From Girardinichthys multiradiatus (lineage: Eukaryota; Chordata; Actinopteri; Cyprinodontiformes; Goodeidae): 64,000 nucleotides of DNA. The translations under genes were made by a program, and so were the position numbers. A model generated the notes under the pieces. The model searched no databases. It was not told the DNA's origin and saw only the letters and a list, made by a program, of their open reading frames with translations. The DNA lies in NCBI RefSeq assembly GCF_021462225.1, contig NC_061806.1, forward strand, positions 1,116,001-1,180,000. The letters run 5' to 3'. How positions within the stretch are numbered: position 1 is the first letter of the stretch; every line of letters starts with the position of its first letter. Shown in pieces: positions 33,045 to 43,651 of this stretch.

Positions 33045-33684
33045 TTTGACAGGTGGGCGGGACTTCCGGTGGCTGGGACATCCTAGGGCGGGACTTCCGG
33101 TGGTGGGCCTTCCTGTGACGTAACCGGATATCATCATTAACCGGATGTTGTCATTAGCCGGATATCGTCATTAGCCAGATGTTGTCATTACAAGGAAGTG
33201 TATCTTTCTAATTGTATGTTTTTAAATGTTTTTTTACATCTAAAAACAAAATATGTAGTTTATCCACCTTAAAGGTCACTCAGGTTAATGCAGGCAAGTC
33301 ACACGAAATTCTGATAAAAAGAGAGAACCTGACAGAATTGTAAATTCCCTTTGTTTTAACGCAGGGGTTATTTAGATGGATGTTTTTACATCTAAAAAAC
33401 AAGGAGACAAAAAGTAGATACAGAACCTTTCTTCCTCTGCTCAAATGTTTGAGTAATCTAATCTGCACCAGTAACTTGTAGAAATGATGTAAAAACAGAG
33501 AAATAAATGAACTGAAAAAAAAATAGTTAAAAAGTAATCCAAACATGGAATTATCTATTTATGAGTGCTCAGTATGATGTTTCCAAATTAGAAATGTATT
33601 CTACAGCTAAAAGACCTTGTTTGGAATCATGAGACACTCCATTTGGTAAAATGGATGATAATTTTAGTTACCTTAAGCTTTTCT
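33045..33684. repeat. Terminal-like repeat, copy B (inverted relative to copy A)
   Basis: Reverse complement of 8,822-9,504 with indels. Weaker similarity runs on to about 33,720. It carries two GGGCGGGACTTCCGGTGG units, TGACGTAA (CRE-like) at about 33,116, and about four imperfect 17-18-bp units of the type CCGGATRTYRTCATTAR between 33,124 and 33,200. No viral-type gene follows it, so it looks like an orphan end. Confidence 0.65.
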
Positions 33685-33720
33685 TTTTTAATCTTATAGC
33701 AATAGTTATTGAATATTTAG

Positions 33721-34215
33721 AGAAAACAGTCATCCTGTAACTGCTGCCTCGTCCTTCTGATTCAAAGTCTTCTTCTTATACCACGTAGGAGGCTGAGGTT
33801 GTATCCCGTATGTCTATGTAAAACGCCACAAGAAACTGAAAATAAATAAAATAAAGGTTTTTTTTTTTCTTTCTTTTTATTGTTGTTTCACCTTGTTTCA
33901 AGGTTACCAGAGCTGATGACCAAAGGAATGTGATGGTTATGTGAATGGATTGTTTTTGTATTTCCTCAATAAACTACATAGACAGGTATGAGACAGTCAT
34001 AGTTTAGTCCTGCCCAGGCTAACCTTGTCCTGCCCAGTCATAGGCCTTTGAGAAGCGAACTGAACTGTGAACTCCTGTTCCTGCCAAGAGGAACACAGGG
34101 ACAGTATTTTTGTTTTTTATTGTTGCTCCTTCATGGATCATGGATCATTGAGTTTCAACTCCTATAATGGATGGATCAGGTAGCTTCAAAGACTGTGATT
34201 AATCACACCCTTCAA
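33721..34215. other. Spacer and possible 3' end of a lost LTR element
   Basis: 34,010-34,227 resembles 12,540-12,698 in loose order (TCTGCCCA, GAACTGTGAACTCCTG), as expected for sequence just upstream of related LTRs. No coding frame. Confidence 0.35.
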
Positions 34216-35650
34216 ACCTAGGGGGAATGTTGGAGTCATCCATTTTGGTCGCACAGTTGAACAATCGCAGCACAACAGACATCGCAGCTCTGACATCACC
34301 CGGGATTGTAAAACCGGCAGAAAATAAAGTTTCGTTGCCATTTCCAGCGGGTCTCACGGGATGAGGCGGAGGCGCATATCTGGAGAGACACAACTCGTAG
34401 GCGAACCTTTTCTCCACAAGGCCATTCCCGGAAGAGCTTGAAAGCTGGAAATCTGTCTGATACAAGAATTCCAAGGAGATGAGTTTCCTCCTTGTTAATT
34501 CAGTCGTCTAAATGGTTTTTCATATTTTCCCCTCCTGGACGGATGAGAAGTTTACCGTTTTTTTTTCTTGAGGTGATCATGGACGCGTGATCCCCCCTCC
34601 CTTGTTTTTCTTCAGACCTGACCCATCCTCAAACAGCGGAGAGAATAAATCCACTTCAAAGTAATTTCGTTCTTTTTATATCAAATTGGATAGGTACATT
34701 TAGAAGTCTGGGCAGGATGAGGCATAGTTAACGTGATTTAGAATCACCTGTAGTTAATCCAAGGTATCAACTTGTTGCATGCAATACTGATTGAAGTGTT
34801 TTATGCTGAGCTGTGTTTTGATTTGCTGTGCAAGCACTGCTGAATCGTGTGTTTTCATGTTTTGTCCGGCTGATCCCAAATCAGCCAGGAGTTAGAAGTT
34901 GGACTTTTGAAAGTTTTTCATTCAAAGCAACTGCGGTCTGGGCCTGGCCTGACCACTCCTTTGTCCCAGTTTTATTACTGGAGTTTTTCCACTGGGTTCC
35001 CACCTCAGAGTTTTATGACTCTTTGTTTGAGATTTGGGGCAATCAGCTGCTAGAGGCTAAAGGGTCGTGGCCCCACCATTTTAACAGCTGATTGCTGCAA
35101 TCGAAACAACAGCACACCAGGAGGACTTCTCTTTCCATTTAACCCAAATTACACATTTTATCCATAAAACTGCTGGTTTGATCTTCATAGACACATAATG
35201 CGGATATATATTTTTATTTTATTATTGTTGTTAGGTAGTCATTTTTATTCCCTGTGTAGAATAGTACTTGTTAGTTAGGTGAAGGTTTTTGGACCAGAAT
35301 AATGGTATCAGAAATATTTGGCTTCAATAAATCTTCATATATATATATATAATTAAGAGAAGTGTTTGTGTTTATTTTGTGCAAGAGTGATTTATCTGTC
35401 AAAACAAGGTCGAAGTTCCCCCACGTTCGGTGCAGCGGTTGAATAAACTGACATTTTGTGGTTTTGGTTAATAATTTATTAATAGCTAATTGTAATTATT
35501 AAAGAGCTTTGAGCCCATGATCACAACACCAGAGGACATCTCTGATTTCTATTCGTAAGTAATGAGTTTTGGTTAAGAAAAAGTTTTTTTTTCAAATTAT
35601 GATTTTAAATTAGAATTCTTGATAAATATTAATTAATCAATAATCATAAT
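34216..35650 (+). mobile_element. ERV-like LTR with polypurine tract
   Basis: CCTAGGGGGAA precedes TGTTGGAGTC at about 34,228. GAGAATAAATCC near 34,645 is a poly(A)-type signal. Sequence at 35,110-35,345 recurs at 40,930-41,155. The 3' boundary is uncertain. The start and architecture resemble the LTR at 12,699. Confidence 0.5.
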
Positions 35651-35939
35651 CCTTACACAGGAAATGAACCAGAAACGAAGCCAGAGCTTGACTTCAACCT
35701 GAGAGGGAGGAGACACGAAGGTTAGTTGAGGCACAAGAAACCACAAAGCTTAAATCCAGAAGCAGGGGTCTGGCTAGAGTCTGTTACCACTGTTGGCTAA
35801 CATTCAGGTCGAAGTGCTGGCAGCCTCTTGCTTAAATGCTCCCAGCAGCAATCAGCAGGATCAGCCACACCTGCAACCTATGGACTAAGCAGAGTAAATA
35901 GCAGGCAAGAAACAGAAAACAAACAGATACTCCCAGACC

Positions 35940-36480
35940 CCGACAAAAACAGTTTATTTTATACTTTCCAGTCTGGGTTTAGAACCAATCATAGTACAGA
36001 AATGGCACTGGTTAGAGTTGTTAGCGATCTGAAAATTAGTTTTGACCAACATAAAACCTCTGTCTTTATTCTCCTTGACCATGAAACAGCTTTTGACATG
36101 CTATACTCCTTAAGCGCCTTTAACATCTTACAGGTCTACATGGTCCCGTTCTTAATTGGTTGTCTTCATATCTCATGGGTAGAACATTTTCTGTTACTAT
36201 TAATAACTTTGAATCTGATAGCATTAACACTGATTGCAGTGTTCCACAGGGATCTGTTTTGGGTCCTCTTCTGTTCAATTTATATATACTTCCCCTTGGT
36301 TCCATTATTAGACACCTTGGTGTCTCTTATAATTCATATGATGATGATACCCAGCTGTACATATCTGCTTCTGCTGATAACATGAGCCCCGTAAACATGC
36401 TTCTTGAATGCCTAGCTGATGTTAAAAACTAGTTGTCCGGGAATTTTGTATAGCTGAATAAGGACAAAACTGCGAAATAT
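35940..36480 (+). pseudogene. LINE reverse transcriptase fragment (CR1/L2/Rex1-like)
   Basis: Fragments in order: FQSGFRTNHSTEMALVRVVS, VFILLDHETAFDMLYS (motif A region), after a frameshift [34 protein letters not shown] (motif B) and YNSYDDDTQLYISASADN (motif C region, with YDDD in place of the usual YADD). Both ends are truncated. Confidence 0.75.
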
Positions 36481-36489
36481 CTTGCAGGG

Positions 36490-36600
36490 CAATCTGAAAA
36501 ATCTCACTTATCCACTTGAGTTTGCATTTTCTCCCCATGCATGGGTAGGTTCTCTCCGGGTAAGGGCTAAGGGCACACAGCTGACCACCTACCAACTAAG
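36490..36600 (-). repeat. Fragment of the 40.5-40.9 kb repeat
   Basis: GTTTGCATTTTCTCCCCATG and GGTTCTCTCCGGGTAA are the inverse of the repeat at about 40,740-40,790. Confidence 0.5.
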
Positions 36601-36644
36601 GGCTCAGTCCACCATCTACTAGCGGATTGCCTAAATTGAGATAT

Positions 36645-39600
36645 CAGAATCAGAAAAGCTTTATTGCAAAGTACGTTTTTGGACATACAAGGAATTTGTT
36701 TTGGCGTAGTCGGTGCAATACAATACAAATTAAACACTATAAACATATCTACAATATAATATAAATATATGTGCACAGTTTTAAATGAGTGAGAGTAAAT
36801 ATAGAGCAGTATTGGGTGCGAGAGCAGTACAACAGTGCAGGTGATCTGTCAAAAAAAAAAAAGGGGGGGGGGGAATGTCAGGGTGGTTTCCGGGCTTTAT
36901 TAACCAGGCTGGTGGCAGATGGGAAAAAACTGTTCTTGTGGCGTGAGGTTTTGATCCGGATGGACCGCAGCCTCCTGCCAGAGGGGAGAGTCTCAAAGAG
37001 TCTGTGACCGGGGTGGGAGGGATCAGCCAGAATCTTCCCTGCCCGCTTCAGGGTCCTGGAGGTGTACAGTTCCTGGAGCGACAGTAGACTGCAGCCAATC
37101 ACCTTCTCAGCAGACCGAATGACCCGCTGCAGCCTGCCCTTATCCTTGGCTGTAGCAACGGCGTACCAGATGGTGATGGAGGAGGTGAGGATGGACTCAA
37201 TGATGGCTGTGTAGAAGTGCACCATCATAGTCTTTGGCAGGTTGAATTTCTTCAGCTGCCACAGGAAGAACATCCTCTGCTGGGCTTTCTTGATGAGGGA
37301 GCTGATGTTTGGCTCCCACTTGAGATCCTGGGAGATGATGGTTCCCAGGAAGTGGAAAGATTCCACAGTGTCAATTGTGGAGTCACAGAGGGTGATGGGG
37401 GCAGGTGGGGCTGGGTTCTGCCTGAAGTCCACAACCATCTCCACTGTCTTTAGAGTGTTGAGCTCAAGGTTGTTCTGGCTGCATCAGTCCAACAGATGGT
37501 CCACCTCCCATCTGTACGCGGACTCGTCACCATCAGAGATGAGTCCGATCAGGGTGGTGTCGTCCGCAAACTTCAGAAGCTTGACAGACTGGTGACTGGA
37601 GGGGCAGCTGTTGGTGTACAGAGAGAAGAGCAGAGGAGAGAGGACACAGCCTTGGAGGGAACCGGTGCTGATGGTCAGGGAGTCAGAGACGTGCTTCCCC
37701 AGCCTCACGCGCTGCTTCCTGTCAGACAGGAAGTCAGTGATCCACCTGCAGGTGGAGTCGGGCACACTCAGCTGGGAGAGCTTCTCCTGGAGCAGAGCTG
37801 GGACGATGGTGTTGAAGGCAGAGCTGAAATTCACAAACAGGATCCTGGCGTAGGTTCCTGTGGAGTCCAGGTGCCAGAGGACGAAGTGAAGGGCTAAGTT
37901 GACTGCATCATCTACAGACCTGTTGGCTCTGTAGGCAGACTGCAGGGGGTCCAGGAGGGGGTCGGTGACTTCTTTTAGGTGTGAGAGCACAAGGCGCTCA
38001 AAGGACTTCATCACCACAGACGTCAGGGCGACGGGTCTGAAGTCATTAAGCCCTGTGGTCCTTGGCTTCTTGGGAACAGGGACGAGGACCTGAAGCAGGC
38101 TGGCACATGACATGTCTCCAGTGAGGTGTTAAAAATGTCTGTGAAGACTGGAGACAGCTGATCAGTGCAGTGCTTCAGGCTGGCTGGAGAGACAGAATCC
38201 GGTCCAGCAGCTTTCTGTGGGTTCTGTCTCCTGAAGAGTTTGTTGACGTCCCTCTCCTGGATGGAAAGAGCCGTCCCCAGCGTGGGTAGGGGGCTGGTGG
38301 GGGGGAACTTCAGGGTGGGGGATGGAGGTGCCAAGGCCCCTCTTGAGGTTGGGGAGATGGGGGTGGTGGATTGTGGCTGCAGGTGTTGGGGGGGTGTCAT
38401 GGGGGATGGTTGCAGGACTGTCCCTTTGTCTTTCATAGTGGCAGTAGAACTTTCGGGGGCTTTCGGCTTGTAGTTGGTGATTTGCTTGAGCCCTTTCCAG
38501 ACAGATGCAGAGTCGTTGGCTGAGAACTGGTTTTGGAGCTTCTCAGAGTACAGTTGTTTGGCCTCTTTCACTGCCTTGCCAAACTTGTACTTTGCCTCTC
38601 TGTATATGTCTTTGTCCCCACTCCTGAAGGCCTCTTCCTTATCCAGTCTTAACCTTCTGAGTTTGGCTGTGAACCAGGGTTTGTCGTTGTAGCTCACCCT
38701 GGTGCATGATGGTACACAGTTGTCCTCACAGAAGCTGATGTAGGAAGTCACAGCCTCTGTGTACTCGTCCAGACTGTTGGTAGTAGTCCTGAACACATCC
38801 CAGTCTGTACAGCCTAAACACGCCTGGAGATTCTCCACAGCCTCACTGCTCCACTTCCTTGTCGTCCTCACAACAGGTTTGCAGAGCTTTAGTTTCTGCC
38901 TGTATGTAGGAATCAGGTGGACCATGATGTGGTCGGATTGGCCCAGTGCAGCACGTGGGACGGCGTGATAAGCATCTCTGATGGTGGTGTAACAGTGATC
39001 CAGAATGTTGTCCTCTCTGGTCAGACATTTAATAAACTGTCTATATTTGGGGAGTTCCTGGATGAGATTACCTTTGTTAAAGTCGCCAGCGACGATAATT
39101 AAGGAGTCCGGGTTGGTCCGCTCCACACTCTGTCCCAATACTCGCACTTCCACCCTTGTGTCCCTGAATTGTGCGTTCCCGTTGATGGGTTCGAGTGCGT
39201 AGTGTGTCCCAATGCTCCAGTCATCCTTAGCCCCGCCCCCATTGTGCCCCACATCTGCCCTTCGGCAAAGCCCGCATCTAAGCACACTTCAACGAAGTAT
39301 ATTACCCACAATTCACTGCTGCAGATGACATTCTGAGCAAAAACCAATCACAACCGTCAACGTAACCAGCCATCAAATCATAATAAGAACTAAGTAAACT
39401 TTAGACAGCAAGCCGCCAAATATATATATATTTTTTACTGGTTTTCCAGGCTCAACATTGTAAGATACCACTGGGTTCAGAGTGAGTCTGGGCAGTCAGT
39501 AGGCCATAACACTGAAGTTACCTTTCAAACAAACACTGGCGCGGCGAGAGTCTGGTGTATAAGCCTCCTTCGCTTCCTGCACTCTTCTCCTCAAAACAAT

Positions 39601-40524
39601 TGCTTGTTGCAGTTTTAAATCGTTTTTTTAGCAGCAAGACTGAAAACAGAGCTGGTTCCCGCCCTTTTTGATGTTGCAGTTACGGTGCACAGGTGCAAGT
39701 CAATGACGTAACCCCTACTGTCCCAATTCTCCAATTTTACACGCTTGTAACCTGCGCACTTCAACTCTTACATGCACTTGTACAAAGTACACACTTCATA
39801 GAGGGGCTTAGGGTGTAGTGTGGGTATTGCGACAGGGCCTCAGTATCTGGTCGGTGAGCATGCGCTGTGCGACCTGCACGTTAGCTTGCGGCGGGATGTA
39901 AACACCGACCAGGATGAACGAAGCGAACTCACGGGGGGAATAGAAAGTCTTACAGTTTATGATGAAGGCTTCCAGGTCTGGAGAACAGTGCTGCTGAATC
40001 ACTGTTATGTCGTTGCACCAACCACTGTTGAGGTAAAAACAGATTCCTCCACCTTTCGCTTTGCCGGAGAGTTCCGTGTCTCTGTCCGCTCTGTAGAGCT
40101 GGAATCCTGCCAGCTGCAGCGCAGAGTCCGGTATTAATCCACACAGCCACGTCTCCGTGAAGCACAAAACTGCCGATGAATAAAAGTTCCTGTTTTTCCC
40201 CAACAGCAGTTGTAGTTCCTCAATTTTGTTGGGAAGTGAGCGCACGTTAGAGAGAAATATTCCAGGTAACGGTGTTCGTAGTCCACACTGGCGAAGACGT
40301 ACCAGCACCCCAGCCCGTTTCCCTCTCTTCCGGCGTTTCACCGCGTGAACAAAGGTGAGCGCACCTTTGACCAGAATGTCCAAAAATTCCAGAGCAGTAG
40401 GCAGAAAAGTTGGAAATAACTCCTCTGGTGTAGTAGCCCTGATGTTCATGAGTTCTTCTCTGGTGAGAGTGCTCCGGGTACCATCACAGAAGACCGTTTT
40501 AAAACAAAAAACATAGTCAGTCAT
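36645..40524 (-). pseudogene. Nearly complete LINE (endonuclease plus reverse transcriptase)
   Basis: Leftward. Endonuclease N-terminus at 39,822-40,524 (NVRSLPNKIEELQLLL, AVLCFTETWLCG, ILVGVYIPPQANV). After a 700-bp insertion, the endonuclease continues at about 39,120 ([33 protein letters not shown]), followed by the linker (DKPWFTAKLRRLRLDKEEA) and RT (KAAGPDSVSP, VALTSVVMKSFERLVL, LQSAYRANRSVDDAVN, GSLQGCVLSPLLFSLY, KLLKFADDTTLIGL). FADD motif C is intact. A frameshift lies near 38,090 and a TGA at 37,484-37,486; the C-terminal region ends near 36,878 and the 3' tail at about 36,645. It encodes target-primed reverse transcription machinery but is inactive here. Confidence 0.85.
39124..39822. 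mobile_element. Short inverted-repeat DNA transposon inside the LINE endonuclease
   Basis: Left end CTGTCCCAATACTCGCACTT CCACCC and right end, read inverted, CTGTCGCAATACCCACACTA CACCC form imperfect terminal repeats of about 25 bp. It has no coding frame (non-autonomous). It separates endonuclease residues PPQANVQVAQRMLTDQIL from VERTNPDSLI. Confidence 0.7.
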
Positions 40525-40872
40525 TTTCTACCGCTTACTCCATAGTGGGTCGCGGGGGAGCTGGTGCCTATCTCCAGCAGTCTATGGGCGAGAGGCAGGG
40601 TACACCCTGGATAGGTTGCCAGTCCATCGCAGGGCAACACACAAACAACCATGCACACACTCATTCATACACCTAAGGGCAATTTAGAGTGACCAATTAA
40701 CCTAACAGGCATGTCTTTGGACTGTGGGAGGAAGCCGGAGTACCCGGTGAGAACCCACGCATGCACGGGGAGAACATGCAAACACCATGCAGAAAGACCC
40801 CTGGCTGGGAATTGAACCCAGGACCTTCTTGCTGCAAGGCAACAGTGCTACCGACTGCGCCACCATGCAGCA
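40525..40872 (-). repeat. Common teleost interspersed repeat
   Basis: Contains GCCAGTCCATCGCAGGGCAA, CTTTGGACTGTGGGAGGAAG, ACATGCAAACACCATGCAGA and AACCCAGGACCTTCTTGCTG in the order typical of a widespread fish repeat. Its class is not certain. The 17.96 kb and 36.5 kb fragments belong to it. Confidence 0.7.
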
Positions 40873-40874
40873 AA

Positions 40875-40878
40875 AAAC

Positions 40879-40909
<31 letters not shown>

Positions 40910-40912
40910 AGC
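40875..40912. repeat. (TA)n microsatellite
   Basis: Alternating TA run. Confidence 0.9.
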
Positions 40913-40929
40913 CCAGCACGTAATATAAG

Positions 40930-41154
40930 CACATCAGGAGGGCTTCTCTTTCCAAGTTAACCCAAATTGCACATTTTATCCATAAAACTGCTTGCTTGAT
41001 CTTCATAGACACTAAATGCGCATATATTTTATTTCATTATCATTGTTAGGTAGTCATTTTTATCCCGTTTGTGTAGAATAGTGCTTGTCAGTTAGGTGAA
41101 GGTTTTTGGACCAGAGTAGTAATTATATCAGGGCTATGTGGTTTTAATAAATTT

Positions 41155-41155
<1 letters not shown>
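40930..41155 (+). repeat. LTR fragment matching 35,110-35,345
   Basis: Same order and orientation: GGCTTCTCTTTCCAAGTTAA, CACATTTTATCCATAAAACT, GTTAGGTAGTCATTTTTA, GGTGAAGGTTTTTGGACCAG, ending at an AATAAAT that abuts a dinucleotide run in both copies. Confidence 0.8.
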
Positions 41156-41186
<31 letters not shown>

Positions 41187-41194
41187 CACACACA
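41156..41194. repeat. (CA)n microsatellite
   Basis: CA run with one CG interruption. Confidence 0.9.
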
Positions 41195-41736
41195 ACCAGT
41201 CAAAAGTTCTAGATACACTTTCTCACTTAATGGGTTCTTTATTTTCATGACTATTTACATTGTAGATTATCACCACAGGTAACAAAACTGAATCAACACA
41301 CATGGAATTATATAGTAAACAAAAAGTGTGAAGTAACTAAACATTTGTATATTTTGGATTCTTCAAAATAGCCACCCTTTACTTTGATCAATAATAAATA
41401 TTTAGACTTTATTGATCTCACATGGAGAAATCGACATTTAGGAAGCAGTGGGCTGCCACTGTGTGGTGCCTGGGGAACTTTCTGGAGTTTAGGGTCTTGC
41501 TCAGGGACCCAAAGACTGAAACAGATTGAACGGGGGTTCGAAAGGGCAACCCACTGGTTACATGACCAACTCTTACAACCTGAGCCACAGTTACCTCTAC
41601 TGATTTGCTCTCTTGGCATTCTCTCCATTAGCTTCATTACGTGGTCACCTGAAATGGTTTTCCAAAGAGTCTTGAAAGAACTTCCCAAACGTTCATTGAG
41701 AGACGGCCAAAGGTTATTATTTCAGTCAATATTTAT
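41195..41736 (-). mobile_element. Tc1-like transposon remnant with an internal insertion
   Basis: The end CCAGTCAAAAGTTCTAGATA and following sequence (GGGTTCTTTATTTTCATGAC, TTCAAAATAGCCACCCTTTA) is a Tc1-family terminus I know from fish. About 41,386-41,600 is unrelated and carries CACATGGAGAAATCGACATT and GGTTCGAAAGG, perhaps a retroposed repeat. Transposase-side sequence resumes (TGGTCACCTGAAATGGTTTT) to about 41,735. Confidence 0.6.
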
Positions 41737-41742
41737 GTTACT

Positions 41743-42378
41743 TGTTATGATTCTGGTACGTCTGCTCTACCCTGTCTCACTGGCTGCAATTAGCTGATGA
41801 GATGCACCTGGTGGCTTCTGCAGTGTAGTGCAATCTATGGAATGCCAAGCACCTGTGTCTTCCCTGATATATACTGACTCTGACAAGCAGACGGTGCCAG
41901 ATTTTTGAAAGCCATCGTGTGAGTAGATATCCAGCGTTCATTCCTGTCTGATCATTGTTCTTGACCTTGCCTTGCCTTGCCTTTTGGATTGATGCCTCTG
42001 CCTGCTCCCTGTCGGACTATTTGGATTTTGGTTGTCGACCTTGTTTCCTGCATCTGGTTTATGCCTCTGCCTGCCCCTTGCCTGACGCCTCTTGTTCCGA
42101 TCGTTGACCCTGTTTCTGTCCTTGGATTATTGAGCCAGCCTAGCCCTCGGATTATTCAGCCTGGAGTCACTTCTTACCTGTGCTGTGGAGATGACCGCCT
42201 GCCACCCACTGAGGTTTCCCCTCTGGGTTTCAAGTTCCACTCAAGACAAAAGCAGTGATCCCTGGAAGCTGTGAGGAGTGTTACCTGTGTGACGTTTTCC
42301 TGTGGCTGAATAAACCTTTTAAACTGTCAGTACTGTGTCTGGCTGAATCTTGGGTCCGCCTTTTTCTGATTCATAGCA
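41743..42378 (+). mobile_element. Solo LTR with TTACT target-site duplication
   Basis: 636 bp with ends TGTTATGA and TCATAGCA, flanked by TTACT at 41,738-41,742 and 42,379-42,383. An imperfect tandem duplication begins ATGCCTCTGCCTGC at about 41,990 and 42,060. GAATAAACC near 42,308 is the poly(A)-type signal, followed by CTTGGGTCCGCC. Confidence 0.88.
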
Positions 42379-42519
42379 TTACTATGTATTTTTTAAACTA
42401 TTTAAATGGATATCACTCTGTTACCTATATTTTGAGAATGTATTTTAGAAAATTATTAACTTGGACTTATTAGGCTGTCTCTTTTTCAGTAGCATATAAC
42501 TGACCAGAACGGAAAAACC

Positions 42520-43290
42520 TTTCCCTGCCATAGTGGGGTTTTCTTAAACCACAACCACGAGGACCAAGACAGAGTTTTAACAGTTTATTAAGATACACGG
42601 TTTAGGGTCAGACTGGAACCAGGACTGGAGCAGGCGGGCAAAAGCGGGATCTCTCTGAAGGAGGAAACAGAGGCTGATAAACACTCTGGGTGGAAGAGGA
42701 GAAAATGTAAATTTGTTCATTAGAGGCTGAATTACAGGGATTGAGTTCTTGGTAAGGCCGGGGGCTAATAAGTCCTTTTTTCCACAGCGGCTTGAGGCTG
42801 ACAGGCTGTGCACAGTTTTTGGAAGATGAATTGCTTTGTTTCTTTGCTTGTGTTTCTTCTCTTCCAGGAAACTCCACTGTGGTTGGAGAGTTAATGTTGG
42901 AGGTTGGACAGGCAGGTTGATGGTTAGGTTTAGGTGGCTCCTGAGAAGCTGGGTTAAGAGTTGGAAGCAGAGTGGTGGCTCAGGGCTGGTGTGTCGAGGC
43001 TGGAGTTTCCAAACTCCTCTGAACATGACACGAGTGAAACAGGAGACCAGAGAGATTCCACGGCTTCCTTCAGTAGAAGATCGATCTGCAAGGCAGGGGA
43101 GAAAAACAAGATGATCAGAGAAATCTGCTCAGAAGCAGGACAGCAGAGAAGCAGAGGTCTAGCTGTTACCATGCCAAATGAGAAAACAAGCTGACACCTC
43201 CCTCTGGGTTTCCACTCCATATGAAGCCCAGCTGATTGCTCTCAGACGAGCTACACCTGTGCAGCAGCACCTGCCAGTCACACCCTGGAC
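42520..43290 (-). repeat. Repeat copy 1 of a pair with 57,345-58,055
   Basis: Shared order: AGTTTTAACAGTTTAT, GGACTGGA-type stretch, GAGCATGACAC/GAACATGACAC, GATCTGCAAGGCAGG/ATATCTGCAAGGCAAGG, CTCCCTCTGGGTTTCC/CTCCATCTAGGTTCC, ATATGAAGCCCAGCTGATTG/TTATGAAGCCCCTGTTGATTG. No coding frame is supported. A degenerate LTR is possible. Confidence 0.6.
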
Positions 43291-43649
43291 AGAAAAAACA
43301 CAGCACACAAACAAAGCCTGCATGCAGCCTGCACACAAACCCAATGGATATGACATTCCCATTTTAGACAGATGCAGGACCTGCTGTACAACGTTCACTG
43401 TCCCTTTTGCAGCTCAATTTTATTTAATCCCACACAGTTGGGTCTAAACAGCATATGGGCATAAACAAATAAGCAGACCAGAAATTGTTAAAGTTCAGTT
43501 TAAAGCTAGTGTATTCAAAGTTTTTAGGCACCAAGCAAACTTCATTTGCATTTTACATTTTGCTTTTAAAAAGGAAGCCGGATGGCTGCAGGAATAAAGG
43601 ATCTTCAAAATCTCTGTCCTGCATTGAACAGAAAGGAGCCGTCCACCAC
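43291..43649. other. Spacer, nothing recognised
   Basis: No supported gene. Confidence 0.3.
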
Positions 43650-43651
43650 TA

